Source of the DNA: Bradyrhizobium arachidis
GTDB taxonomy: Bacteria; Pseudomonadota; Alphaproteobacteria; Rhizobiales; Xanthobacteraceae
Assembly: GCF_015291705.1 (NCBI RefSeq)
Contig: NZ_CP030050.1
Location: 5,084,001 to 5,148,000, forward strand
DNA: 64,000 nucleotides
Direction: 5' to 3'
Positions 25,763-32,821 of this stretch are shown piece by piece. Every line of letters starts with the position of its first letter. Within the stretch, counting starts at the first letter, position 1. The translations under genes and the position numbers were made by a program. The notes beneath the pieces were generated by a model. It saw only the letters and a list, made by a program, of their open reading frames with translations. It was not told where the DNA came from and did no database searches.

Positions 25763-25900
25763 ATGACCGTGGAAAAACAGCGTGAAGTGATCAGGCTCTG
25801 GAACGAGCTGCGGAAGGTCGAGGGCCCCGCGGCAGAAGAGCTCCGCATCCAGATCCTGGAATGCTTTTCCGAGAAGGGCAAAGGCAAGCGGGCCGCGTGA
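25763..25900 (+). CDS. Small charged protein downstream of a LexA-like box
   Basis: 45 residues, ATG at 25763 with a strong TGGAGGTGA ribosome site; the site sits between GAGTCA and TGACTC arms that could hide it in a hairpin. Highly charged and predicted helical (EKQREVIRLWNELRKVEG; ends GKGKRAA). No family recognised. The upstream SOS-like box suggests DNA-damage induction, by inference only. Confidence 0.6.
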   Translation: MTVEKQREVIRLWNELRKVEGPAAEELRIQILECFSEKGKGKRAA

Positions 25901-26080
25901 TCAGCCTCAGTGTAGATCGACATCCGTCAGGCGCGATCTCGTTTCGGTTACGTGCCTGACGGGCCCGTCGATGAGGCGCGATCGGCGACCGCGATGAGGC
26001 GGTCGTCTTGTAAGTCCTGTCGAGAGATTGCTGTCGCCGACGACGTGACGGCGCGCGCTTTCACCGATCGTTAGCAATCG

Positions 26081-26128
26081 CTCCGCGCTGATTTTCTCGA
26101 CTCCGATTCGTTCTTTGCGAACGAAATG
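26081..26128. repeat. 48-bp direct repeat with inner palindrome, copy 1
   Basis: Contains CGATTCGTTCTTTGCGAACG, an inverted repeat ATTCGTTC/GAACGAAAT. A second copy starts exactly 360 bp to the right. Upstream, 25901-26080 holds no frame I can support. Confidence 0.75.
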
Positions 26129-26247
26129 GAGTCGGATGCAGAACATCTCGTGCCTGCCGGCGCGCGCGTCTCATAACGAAGCAGCGTGATGCTTCGCACG
26201 GTCCTGTCCTCATGCCGCGCGTAGAAACATGCGCGAGGGAGAGCGAG

Positions 26248-26385
26248 ATGGATGCGTGCTGGTTTGTCGAGATGTTCGTCGAGATCGCAAAGCTGTTTTG
26301 GTACGACCGGCATCCGCGGTTGCGCAAACGCATGCCGTCGGTGCCGCAGGTGCCGCCGCGATCAAGGCTCGAAGAGGCGAGGTGA
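26248..26385 (+). CDS. Small basic protein (uncertain)
   Basis: 45 residues, ATG at 26248 with GAGGGAGAG upstream. A short hydrophobic-aromatic N-terminus (CWFVEMFVEIAKLFWYD) is followed by a basic Pro-rich part (RHPRLRKRMPSVPQVPPRSRLEEAR). It lies between the two copies of the 48-bp repeat. The ribosome site is the main support. Confidence 0.45.
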   Translation: MDACWFVEMFVEIAKLFWYDRHPRLRKRMPSVPQVPPRSRLEEAR

Positions 26386-26440
26386 TCGCTCGGGTCGAGA
26401 TTGTACGCTCGTTTGCCTACAAACGAATTGTTAAGACCTG

Positions 26441-26488
26441 CTCCGCGCCGATTTCTTCGATTCCGATTCGTTCTTCGAGAACGAAATG
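26441..26488. repeat. 48-bp direct repeat with inner palindrome, copy 2
   Basis: About 85% identical to the copy at 26081-26128, with the same GTTCTT...GAACGAA inverted repeat and the same orientation. Confidence 0.75.
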
Positions 26489-26594
26489 TAAGCGAAGCTG
26501 GAACAAAACCGGCCGCTGCATCCTGAGCCGCCTCCGCTTTCCGTCTCGACGCTCGCCATGTCCGGCGCTATCGTCTGATGCGTGGGCGCCGGCC

Positions 26595-26960
26595 ATGAAG
26601 AACGGACTTTATTCCATCCACATCGACATGCTCGACGGCGTGAAGGGCCGCGACAGCGGCGTCCTGATCCTGCGTGACGGCGTGCTGCTGGGCGGCGGGC
26701 CTCACTTCTGGTCGCGGGGGTCGTACAGGGTGGGCGAGCGTGGTTCGAACAGCGGGACCTGGAAGGGCGAGCTCGCCACCAACCAGCATACGCCGTACGC
26801 AGATGCCTATGTGCGGCCGCTGTTCGGCGGGCAGGAGGCCACGAGCGGCTTCTCCGGAACGTATCGCGACGACGAGGCCGAGGTGTTCGGCACCGTGCTG
26901 GTCGCGGGCCATCGCAGCCTGAGCTTTCGCGCGACGCTGAAGCGGCTCGCCGACATCTGA
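26595..26960 (+). CDS. GrlR-like regulatory protein (T3SS negative regulator family)
   Basis: 121 residues from the ATG at 26595. Sequence MKNGLYSIHIDMLDGVKGRDSG followed by GVLLGGGPHFWSRGSY, GTWKGELATNQHTP and ATSGFSGTYRDDEAEVFG matches the GrlR beta-sandwich family. In enteropathogenic E. coli, GrlR binds GrlA to repress type III secretion; in Bradyrhizobium, orphan copies are widespread and their partner is unknown. No secretion genes are nearby. Confidence 0.85.
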   Translation: MKNGLYSIHIDMLDGVKGRDSGVLILRDGVLLGGGPHFWSRGSYRVGERGSNSGTWKGELATNQHTPYADAYVRPLFGGQEATSGFSGTYRDDEAEVFGTVLVAGHRSLSFRATLKRLADI

Positions 26961-27111
26961 GCCGCGCGCGCGAACTCCTAACGAAAGCTTGCGCCAAAGG
27001 GGCTAACCCTATTTGGTTAGGTTAAAAGCCCAATCGCGTTGCGCGCGCCGCTGCCTAGAGTAGGTATTCTTGCAAGGACAAGAACGACTTTGCCAAGAAG
27101 CAGCTTTTGAC

Positions 27112-27309
27112 ATGACGCCTTTTTCAAAACCGTCCTTTTATCAAGGCGACCGCCACACCTACCGGCGCGTCGCAATCGTCGGCTCGCTGTTTTGCCTCGC
27201 TTTCGTGGTGATCAGCTTCTCGCTGCGGCCGCAAGCCGAGGACACGCGCGTCGCGGTCAAGGCCGATCGCCTGGTGCGCACCGCCGGCCAGGCGCCGCAC
27301 GCCAACTAG
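27112..27309 (+). CDS. Small one-helix membrane protein
   Basis: 65 residues from the ATG at 27112. A polar aromatic N-terminus, one helix (VAIVGSLFCLAFVVISFSL) and a soluble tail. Stop overlaps, head to head, the stop of the minus-strand small gene at 27306. Function unknown. Confidence 0.65.
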   Translation: MTPFSKPSFYQGDRHTYRRVAIVGSLFCLAFVVISFSLRPQAEDTRVAVKADRLVRTAGQAPHAN

Positions 27310-27431
27310 CGCTCGCCGCCGATGATGTGATCCTCGGCGGATTCGTCGGAGCACCCGACGCCCGTCGTCGCGAGCGCCACGAAGCCGGCATAGCCGGTCA
27401 GGTTGAGCAGGATTTCGAGCCATGCGGGCAT
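27306..27431 (-). CDS. 41-residue protein (uncertain)
   Basis: ATG at 27431 with AAGGGG nine bases upstream. N-terminal hydrophobic segment (AWLEILLNLTGYAGFVALATTG) and an acidic end (CSDESAEDHIIGGER). Convergent with the gene at 27112, sharing stop bases. Good ribosome site, unknown family. Confidence 0.5.
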   Translation of the reverse strand: MPAWLEILLNLTGYAGFVALATTGVGCSDESAEDHIIGGER

Positions 27432-27513
27432 GACTGGCCCCTTCTTCTCTTGAACCTAGCCCAACGTGCGCCGCTGGCGCATGTTCCCGGAATAGTTGCG
27501 TCAGAGCGGGGAG

Positions 27514-27744
27514 TCAGAGCGGGGAGGAGGGGTCGAGCCGCCGGCCGAGGGTCGCGACGGACTCGCTCGAGGGCTGCTCCTTCAGGAATTCGGCGATGGC
27601 GCGCGCGAGCTCACCGTCGCTCATCGGCGTCGGCGGCGGGCGCAGCGTGCCGACGCCGAAGCTGCGGACGATCTCGTCGTAATGCTGATCGCCGGTTCTG
27701 GGAACGAGCCTGCGGATGCGAGCCAGCAAAGTCGATATCGGCAA
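27514..27744 (-). CDS. Hypothetical protein (TTG start)
   Basis: 76 residues from TTG 27744, which has a strong AAGGAGGAGA in front; extending to 27810 lacks support. Sequence LPISTLLARIRRLVPRTGDQHYDEIVRSFG, then SDGELARAIAEFLKEQPSS, likely all-helical. No family recognised. Confidence 0.6.
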   Translation of the reverse strand: MPISTLLARIRRLVPRTGDQHYDEIVRSFGVGTLRPPPTPMSDGELARAIAEFLKEQPSSESVATLGRRLDPSSPL

Positions 27745-28025
27745 TCTCTCCTCCTTGATCGTCCGTCCCGCTGGCAGAAGCTTGCGTCTGCTGCCATTCG
27801 CTCCCATCAAACTGAAAACCCCGCCTGCACCGCGGAGGATGCAGACGGGGTTCTTCGTGCTGTCGCCTCAACCCGGATGGCGGAGGCTTCCGCACTTGCA
27901 GGTTCAATCCGCCCGCCGCGCTTTCGTTCCCGCGAAGCAGAGATTTTTGCGGCCGATGGTTCCGCGTCCGCGCGCAACCATCGCAGGCGCTCGTGTTATT
28001 GTCGCAGTACGCGAAGGAGGAGATC

Positions 28026-28316
28026 ATGAAGAAGACACTGGCAGTTCTGGCCACCGTCGCGGCCGTCGGCGTGACGGCTATCGCGGCGCCTGCGCCGGCC
28101 GAGGCGCGCGGTCGCGGTATCGGACCGGGCCTCGCATTTGGCCTCGCCGCCGGCGCGATCACCGCGGGCGCGGTCGCCGCGTCCCATCCGTACGGCTATT
28201 ATGGACCGGGCTACGGCTATTACGGCGGACCGGCCTATTACGATTACGGCCCTGGCCCGTATGCCTATTACGGTGGACCGTACTACCGGCACCACCACTA
28301 CTACCGTCACTGGTAG
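28026..28316 (+). CDS. Secreted Gly/Tyr-rich protein
   Basis: 96 residues from the ATG at 28026 with AAGGAGGAGA upstream. Signal peptide (TLAVLATVAAVGVTAIAAPAPAEA), a hydrophobic Ala/Gly stretch, then tandem YGYYGPGYGYYGG-like repeats ending in a His/Tyr cluster (YRHHHYYRHW). Low-complexity envelope proteins of this kind are frequent in Bradyrhizobium; function unknown. A strong terminator follows. Confidence 0.8.
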   Translation: MKKTLAVLATVAAVGVTAIAAPAPAEARGRGIGPGLAFGLAAGAITAGAVAASHPYGYYGPGYGYYGGPAYYDYGPGPYAYYGGPYYRHHHYYRHW

Positions 28317-28330
28317 CGGCTGACCAAACG

Positions 28331-28360
28331 AAAAGCCCGGAGCCATGCTCCGGGCTTTTT
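28331..28360 (+). terminator. Rho-independent terminator
   Basis: AAAAGCCCGGAGC and GCTCCGGGCTTTTT form a near-perfect stem with a CAT loop and a clear T run, 14 bp past the stop of the Gly/Tyr-rich gene. Confidence 0.92.
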
Positions 28361-28383
28361 GCATGCGCGGTGATCAGGCGTGC

Positions 28384-28548
28384 TTACGGCCAGAGCGAGG
28401 GCCGTTCCGCCTTGCGGGCATTGTCGAGCGTCGAGACGAAATACTCCTCACGCTCGCGCTTGAATTTTTCCTGCGTGGCACGGAAGGCGGCGACACGGGC
28501 GGCGATCTCTTCACGTTCGCGGATTTTGCGTTGCTCGTCCTCGGTCAT
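28384..28548 (-). CDS. Small coiled-coil protein
   Basis: 54 residues from the ATG at 28548, GGGGA upstream. Dense in Glu/Arg/Lys with helix pattern (EDEQRKIREREEIAARVAAF; TQEKFKREREEYF), likely a single amphipathic helix. Similar short proteins occur in Bradyrhizobium; function unknown. Confidence 0.6.
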   Translation of the reverse strand: MTEDEQRKIREREEIAARVAAFRATQEKFKREREEYFVSTLDNARKAERPSLWP

Positions 28549-28805
28549 TGTCAAATCCCCTCTACACCTGAGTATGAGTGCACTGCTGGACTCAAGCACT
28601 GCCGCCGCATCATCCTGAGTCGCGTAAACACGTGCATTGGCGCTTCTGATTGGGGCGTCAATGGGGAGGAGGCATTGCAGGATTGTGATATGCGAAGGGC
28701 GGAAGAAATTGCCGAGCGCATCGGGTTCGCGCTTCATAAGAGCGTCAGCGATCTTGTCGCTTGCGCCTGTTGCAGCTAAGCCAAAACGGATTCGGGAGAC
28801 CGCTC

Positions 28806-29567
28806 ATGATTGCATCGGATCTTCGCAGCGGCGTCGAGCGACTCGGCGACATGATCGCCGAAGCCAAAACCATCGTGCCGTTCACCGGCGCCGGCATCTC
28901 GACCGAATGCGGCATCCCCGACTTCCGCTCGCCGGGCGGGCTCTGGACGCGCTACCGTCCGATCGAGTTCGGTGAGTTCGTCGCGAGCCAAGAGGCGCGC
29001 GACGAATCCTGGCGCCGCCGCTTCGCAATGGAGGAGGTGTTCGCGGCGGCAAAGCCCGGCCGCGGCCATCGCGCGCTCGCCTCGCTCTACCGCGCCGGCA
29101 AGATCCCCGGCGTGATCACCCAGAACATCGACAATCTGCACCAGGCCTCGGGCTTCGCGCCCGAGCACGTGATTGAACTTCACGGAAATACTACCTATGC
29201 GCGTTGCATCGGATGCGGGCAGGCCTATCCGCTCGACTGGGTGAAGCGCCGCTTCGACGATGACGGCGCCGCACCCAATTGCACGGCGTGCGACGAGCCG
29301 GTGAAAACCGCCACGATTTCGTTCGGCCAGATGATGCCCGAGGACGAAATGCAGCGGGCAACCGAGCTGTCACAGGCCTGCGACCTCTTCATCGCGATCG
29401 GTTCCTCGCTCGTGGTGTGGCCTGCGGCGGGCTTTCCGATGATGGCGAAGAACGCCGGCGCGCGTCTCGTGATCATCAATCGCGAGCCGACCGAGCAGGA
29501 CGACATCGCCGACCTCGTGATCCATCACGACATCGGCGAAACCCTCGGGCCCTTTGTCGCAAATTGA
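28806..29567 (+). CDS. NAD-dependent protein deacylase, Sir2 family
   Basis: 253 residues. NAD site GAGIS (28-32) with FRSPGGLW, TQNIDNLH (105-112), catalytic His126 in ELHGN, and a zinc site formed by Cys134, Cys137, Cys159 and Cys162. IAIGSSLVVWPAAGFP closes the Rossmann part. Such enzymes remove acetyl or other acyl groups from lysine with NAD. The mammalian-like desuccinylase Y-x2-R motif is not obvious, so a deacetylase is likelier. The symbol cobB would be by analogy. Confidence 0.95.
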   Translation: MIASDLRSGVERLGDMIAEAKTIVPFTGAGISTECGIPDFRSPGGLWTRYRPIEFGEFVASQEARDESWRRRFAMEEVFAAAKPGRGHRALASLYRAGKIPGVITQNIDNLHQASGFAPEHVIELHGNTTYARCIGCGQAYPLDWVKRRFDDDGAAPNCTACDEPVKTATISFGQMMPEDEMQRATELSQACDLFIAIGSSLVVWPAAGFPMMAKNAGARLVIINREPTEQDDIADLVIHHDIGETLGPFVAN

Positions 29568-29765
29568 GGCATCAATTTGATTCGCGGCTGTGCAAGCTGT
29601 TCATAGGTTCCGGCGAATCTCTTTTTTATCTATGCCTCGCAACCGGGAGTGTTATCTTTTGAGTCGAAAGATTCGCGTCGCGTCGAATTGAGAACATTCT
29701 CTTAAGACGCGTGATTCGAGAGCCGCCAATGTGGCGGGTTGCATGGCAGTGTGGGGTCCGGGGTT

Positions 29766-30401
29766 ATGGGGTCGTCGGACGGATTTGAGTCCAAGAAGGT
29801 CGGAGTTCCAGCGGTAGGCGAACACGGCGGCGCCGGTCGCGACAGCGCGCTCAGTCCCTTCACCGGACTTGGTGAGGGCAGCGCCAACCTCGTCGAGGTT
29901 CATGGCGTCATCAAATGGTTCGACGCCTCAAAGGGCTACGGCTTCATCGTTCCCGACAACGGCTGGCCCGACGTGCTCCTGCACGTCACCGTGCTCAGGC
30001 GCGACGGCTTCCAGACCGCCTATGAGGGCGCCCGCATCGTCGTCGAATGTGTGCAGCGCGCCAAGGGCTACCAGGCCTTCCGCGTCGTCTCGATGGACGA
30101 ATCGACAGCGATCCATCCGGCGCAGATGCTGCCGCCGCGCACCCATGTCACGGTCACCCCGACCAGCGGGCTGGAGCGGGCCCAGGTCAAATGGTTCAAC
30201 CGGCTGCGCGGCTTCGGCTTCCTGACCTGCGGTGAGGGCACGCCCGACATCTTCGTGCACATGGAGACGCTGCGCCGCTTCGGCATGACCGAGCTTCGGC
30301 CCGGCCAATATGTCCTGGTCCGCTTCGGGCCCGGCTCCAAGGGCATGATGGCGGCCGAGATCCATCCCGAGACCGGCTCGCCGGGATTGCAGTCGCACTA
30401 A
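29766..30401 (+). CDS. Cold-shock-type protein with two CSD domains
   Basis: 211 residues from the ATG at 29766; an ATG at 29739 is possible. A 50-residue leader precedes CSD 1 (GVIKWFDASKGYGFIVPDN, RNP1 KGYGFIV, RNP2-like VLLHVTVL). CSD 2 follows after a linker (QVKWFNRLRGFGFLTCGEG, RNP1 RGFGFLT, RNP2-like IFVHMETL). Double CSD proteins are common in alphaproteobacteria and bind single-stranded nucleic acid. The gene ends just inside a dispersed repeat. Confidence 0.92.
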   Translation: MGSSDGFESKKVGVPAVGEHGGAGRDSALSPFTGLGEGSANLVEVHGVIKWFDASKGYGFIVPDNGWPDVLLHVTVLRRDGFQTAYEGARIVVECVQRAKGYQAFRVVSMDESTAIHPAQMLPPRTHVTVTPTSGLERAQVKWFNRLRGFGFLTCGEGTPDIFVHMETLRRFGMTELRPGQYVLVRFGPGSKGMMAAEIHPETGSPGLQSH

Positions 30402-30519
30402 AGCGCGATGAGGGATGAATCGTCATCGCGCTTTAGGTTGTTGTTTGAGCATGATCTTTCCGGAACACCGCGCCGCACTTTGCGCTAACGCGGCCCTCCG
30501 GGTCCGGATCATGCTTTAG
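30400..30519. repeat. Dispersed palindromic repeat, copy 3 (variant)
   Basis: About 120 bp. Shares the left hairpin AAAGCGCGATGA/TCATCGCGCTTT and the right CCGGATCATGCTTTA end with the copy at 22541, but carries a 20-bp insertion (CGCGCCGCACTT to CTAACGCGGCC region) in its right arm. Confidence 0.85.
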
Positions 30520-30636
30520 CCCTTCCATTCCCGGAATCGTGACAAGAGGCGCGTCGGCAGGCCGGCGCGCCTCTGGCTTTTGTCATGATCGCCGCGTAAG
30601 GACTGTTCCAGTCCCACCCGCTCCGAGTGCCATTTC

Positions 30637-31131
30637 ATGACTTTTGCCATGACTTTTCCCATGCGTCTCGCCATGGGATTTGCCAAAAGCCTTGTCGCCA
30701 GCCTTGCCGCCATCCTCGTCATCGCCGGCCTTGCCGCCGCCAATGCCGCCAGCTTCCAGCCGCTCGAGATCGTCACCAAGAACGGCGTGCAGGTGTTCTC
30801 GGTCGAGATGGCGACCACCGAGGAGGAGAAGCAGACCGGCCTGATGTACCGCAAGGAACTGGCCGACGGCAATGGCATGCTGTTCGACTTCAATCCCGAG
30901 CAGGAAGTGTCGATGTGGATGAAGAACACTTATGTCTCGCTCGACATGATCTTCATCCGCGCCGACGGCCGCATCCTGCGCATCGCCGAGAATACCGAGC
31001 CGCTGTCGACCAAGATCATCTCGTCGGGAGGGCCCGCCCGGGCCGTGCTTGAGGTGGTGGCGGGAACGGCGCAGAAATACGGCATCCGCCCCGGCGATCG
31101 CGTCGGTCACCCGCTGTTCGGCAGCAAATAG
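30637..31131 (+). CDS. DUF192-family secreted protein
   Basis: 164 residues. The first 30 residues look like a signal or anchor (SLVASLAAILVIAGLAAANAA), then the DUF192 core with VFSVEMATTEEEKQTGLMYRKEL, GMLFDFNPEQEVSMWMKNTY and LDMIFIRADGRI. Function of DUF192 is unknown. The 5' end holds four 12-base units, each beginning ATG in frame (30637-30684), so the true start among them is unclear. It is the last gene before tRNA-Pro. Confidence 0.88.
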   Translation: MTFAMTFPMRLAMGFAKSLVASLAAILVIAGLAAANAASFQPLEIVTKNGVQVFSVEMATTEEEKQTGLMYRKELADGNGMLFDFNPEQEVSMWMKNTYVSLDMIFIRADGRILRIAENTEPLSTKIISSGGPARAVLEVVAGTAQKYGIRPGDRVGHPLFGSK

Positions 31132-31155
31132 CACCGCCCGGCCGGGGGCCTTGCC

Positions 31156-31220
31156 AGCCTTGCTGGCGCCGGTTTGTAAGCTTGCTGGCGGCGTTTGTGA
31201 GCTTGCTGGCGCTTTGGGAA
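31156..31220. repeat. Short tandem repeat, three units
   Basis: Three units of 21-23 bp based on AGCTTGCTGGCGGCGTTTG lie between the DUF192 stop and tRNA-Pro. Not part of a gene. Confidence 0.7.
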
Positions 31221-31249
31221 GCGTGTATCGACGGGGCTCACCGGACATT

Positions 31250-31326
31250 CGGGGTATAGCGCAGCCTGGTAGCGCGGCAGTTTTGGGTACTGCAGGTCGT
31301 TGGTTCGAATCCAGCTGCCCCGACCA
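31250..31326 (+). tRNA. tRNA-Pro (UGG)
   Basis: Acceptor CGGGGTA/TGCCCCG, anticodon stem GCAGT/ACTGC around loop TTTGGGT (anticodon TGG), T arm with GGTTCGAATCC, and ACCA encoded at the end. Gene content turns accessory immediately downstream, so its 3' end is a likely integration site. Confidence 0.97.
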
Positions 31327-31420
31327 ACTAACCCGCTGAAACTGCGGCGACATTCGTTCTCCTTTCCATGATAATTGCGCCCGCACTATCTCCGGGGAAG
31401 CACCGGGGAAGCGCGAGCAA

Positions 31421-31663
31421 CTATCTTGGCTCCTTTTTGAGCCTAGTGACACCTTCTCCGCGATCGTAGGAAAACTCAATTCGGGCCTTCGCAAACGCAG
31501 TTTCGATCGCTTGTGCAGTTGCGCGCGTGCCTGGGATAGGGCCGGGCTCTTTCTCGAGACGTTTGATTGTCGGCAGGGAAATACCGGCCTTTTCGGCTAA
31601 GTCAGCCTGTTCCCATCGCAACAGTGCGCGCGCCGCGCGCACCATTTCGCTTGTCAGCATCAT
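31421..31663 (-). CDS. XRE/Cro-type helix-turn-helix regulator
   Basis: 80 residues from the ATG at 31663 with GGGAGAG upstream; a GTG start at 31687 is less likely. The HTH reads MVRAARALLRWEQADLAEKAGISLPTIKRLE, then a C-terminal strand region (IEFSYDRGEGVTRLKKEPR). Small regulators of this shape are frequent next to integrated elements. It is transcribed towards the tRNA from a symmetric bidirectional promoter. Confidence 0.88.
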   Translation of the reverse strand: MMLTSEMVRAARALLRWEQADLAEKAGISLPTIKRLEKEPGPIPGTRATAQAIETAFAKARIEFSYDRGEGVTRLKKEPR

Positions 31664-31680
31664 TTTGATCAACTCTCCCG

Positions 31681-31721
31681 TTGACACCTGAAGTATAAAC
31701 TTGTTATACCTGAAGTGTCAA
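31681..31721. promoter_or_regulatory. Overlapping symmetric bidirectional promoter
   Basis: Plus strand: TTGACA (31681-31686), 17 bp, TTATAC (31704-31709). Minus strand: TTGACA (31716-31721), 17 bp, TTATAC (31693-31698). Two ACCTGAAGT direct repeats 21 bp apart lie inside (31686-31694 and 31707-31715), placed to bind the XRE protein. Confidence 0.75.
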
Positions 31722-31791
31722 TAGCAGCCGAGCCGAATCGAAGCGGACACTCCGATCCGGCTCTAACCACAGCAGAGAAGGATCTCTCACC

Positions 31792-32085
31792 ATGGCTAAC
31801 CGCAACGGTAACATCTCGCGTCCTTCAAGTTCAAATTTCGACCTCGCCGTTTTTGCAAAGCGCGAGGTCGACCGGGCGGGAGAGGACGACACCGCTTACG
31901 AGCGCGCGATCGTCACGTTGGAAACCGCGCCGGCGACGACGCCGCAGGGCATCGCGGCGAAGTTCGACTTGTTGTGGTCGCGTATTGAGATGCTTGTGGA
32001 GGATGAGGACAGTTTGAGCGTGATCGCCGATCTTGCCCGCGGCATCGGCGACGGTCTGATCCACCTGCAGCGCGAAGCAGCTTAG
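31792..32085 (+). CDS. Hypothetical protein divergent from the XRE regulator
   Basis: 97 residues, ATG at 31792, transcribed from the plus-strand half of the symmetric promoter. Acidic, helical; ends LARGIGDGLIHLQREAA. No family recognised. Possibly the partner gene controlled by the XRE protein. Confidence 0.65.
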   Translation: MANRNGNISRPSSSNFDLAVFAKREVDRAGEDDTAYERAIVTLETAPATTPQGIAAKFDLLWSRIEMLVEDEDSLSVIADLARGIGDGLIHLQREAA

Positions 32086-32821
32086 ATCCAAGTCAACAGC
32101 GGGGAGGGGCGACGGTGAGTCCCTTCCATCGCTGAAGCGGTCCTGGCCGGAGACCATCCCCGGCCCGCTCCCCACCCCTAGGGGGGAGCCGCCCGTTTGG
32201 CGTCCAAAAGCCGCAAAGCCGCTTCACTAATTTTTTGATTCCGAAAAGTGCGGGGTCAAGCGCTCACTGCGGGTCGTCGGCAACGTCAGCCCAAAATTCC
32301 GATTCGCTCCAGCGGGTCGATCACTTGCCTGCCTATTGAGGACCCTATGGCGCACCTCTTGAGCACGTTCTTCACCAGCTAGTATTTTCCTAAGTAGAAC
32401 TTGAGCCCGCGAGCTGTCTTCCTGTTTTTCGGATCACGTTCCAGCGTTACGCTTTTGGTTGCGGCCGCGACATCCTGTTTCAGTCTCTTGAGACCGCTTT
32501 CGAAGGATTCATCTCTGCACTGCTTTGCGTAATCTTCCGGTCAAGGTCGGTGATTTCTCGCGGTTGATATTGAGGGGGCGTCGGCCGCCTGTTGAGAAGG
32601 CGCGTTATTCTGAAACGACCTCGCGTCCAACTGGCTGGGCGCGTCTCGGCTTCGGATTCGATGATGTTGGGACTGCGCTTGTGCAGTCCACAATGCCGGT
32701 GGACGCTTGCAAAGCAAAATCGCAACCGCGATGTCGCACCCCAAGGTGTGTCAACCCGTCAGTGCAGCCTAGCTAAAAAATGAGTATACTTGATTGAAGG
32801 AGCCGCGACGGAGTTACTTCA
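32086..32821. other. 736 bp with no supportable gene
   Basis: Short frames of 60-80 codons exist on both strands but none has a ribosome site plus a recognisable product. AT content rises compared with the core genome. Confidence 0.4.

Noticed and set aside
26081..26128. GTTC-N5-GAAC in the 48-bp repeat as a LexA box
   Set aside because: Spacing and inverted orientation do not match the GTTC-N7-GTTC direct repeat.
31156..31220. Short tandem repeats as a possible CRISPR array
   Set aside because: Units are contiguous with no spacers and only three copies; no cas genes.
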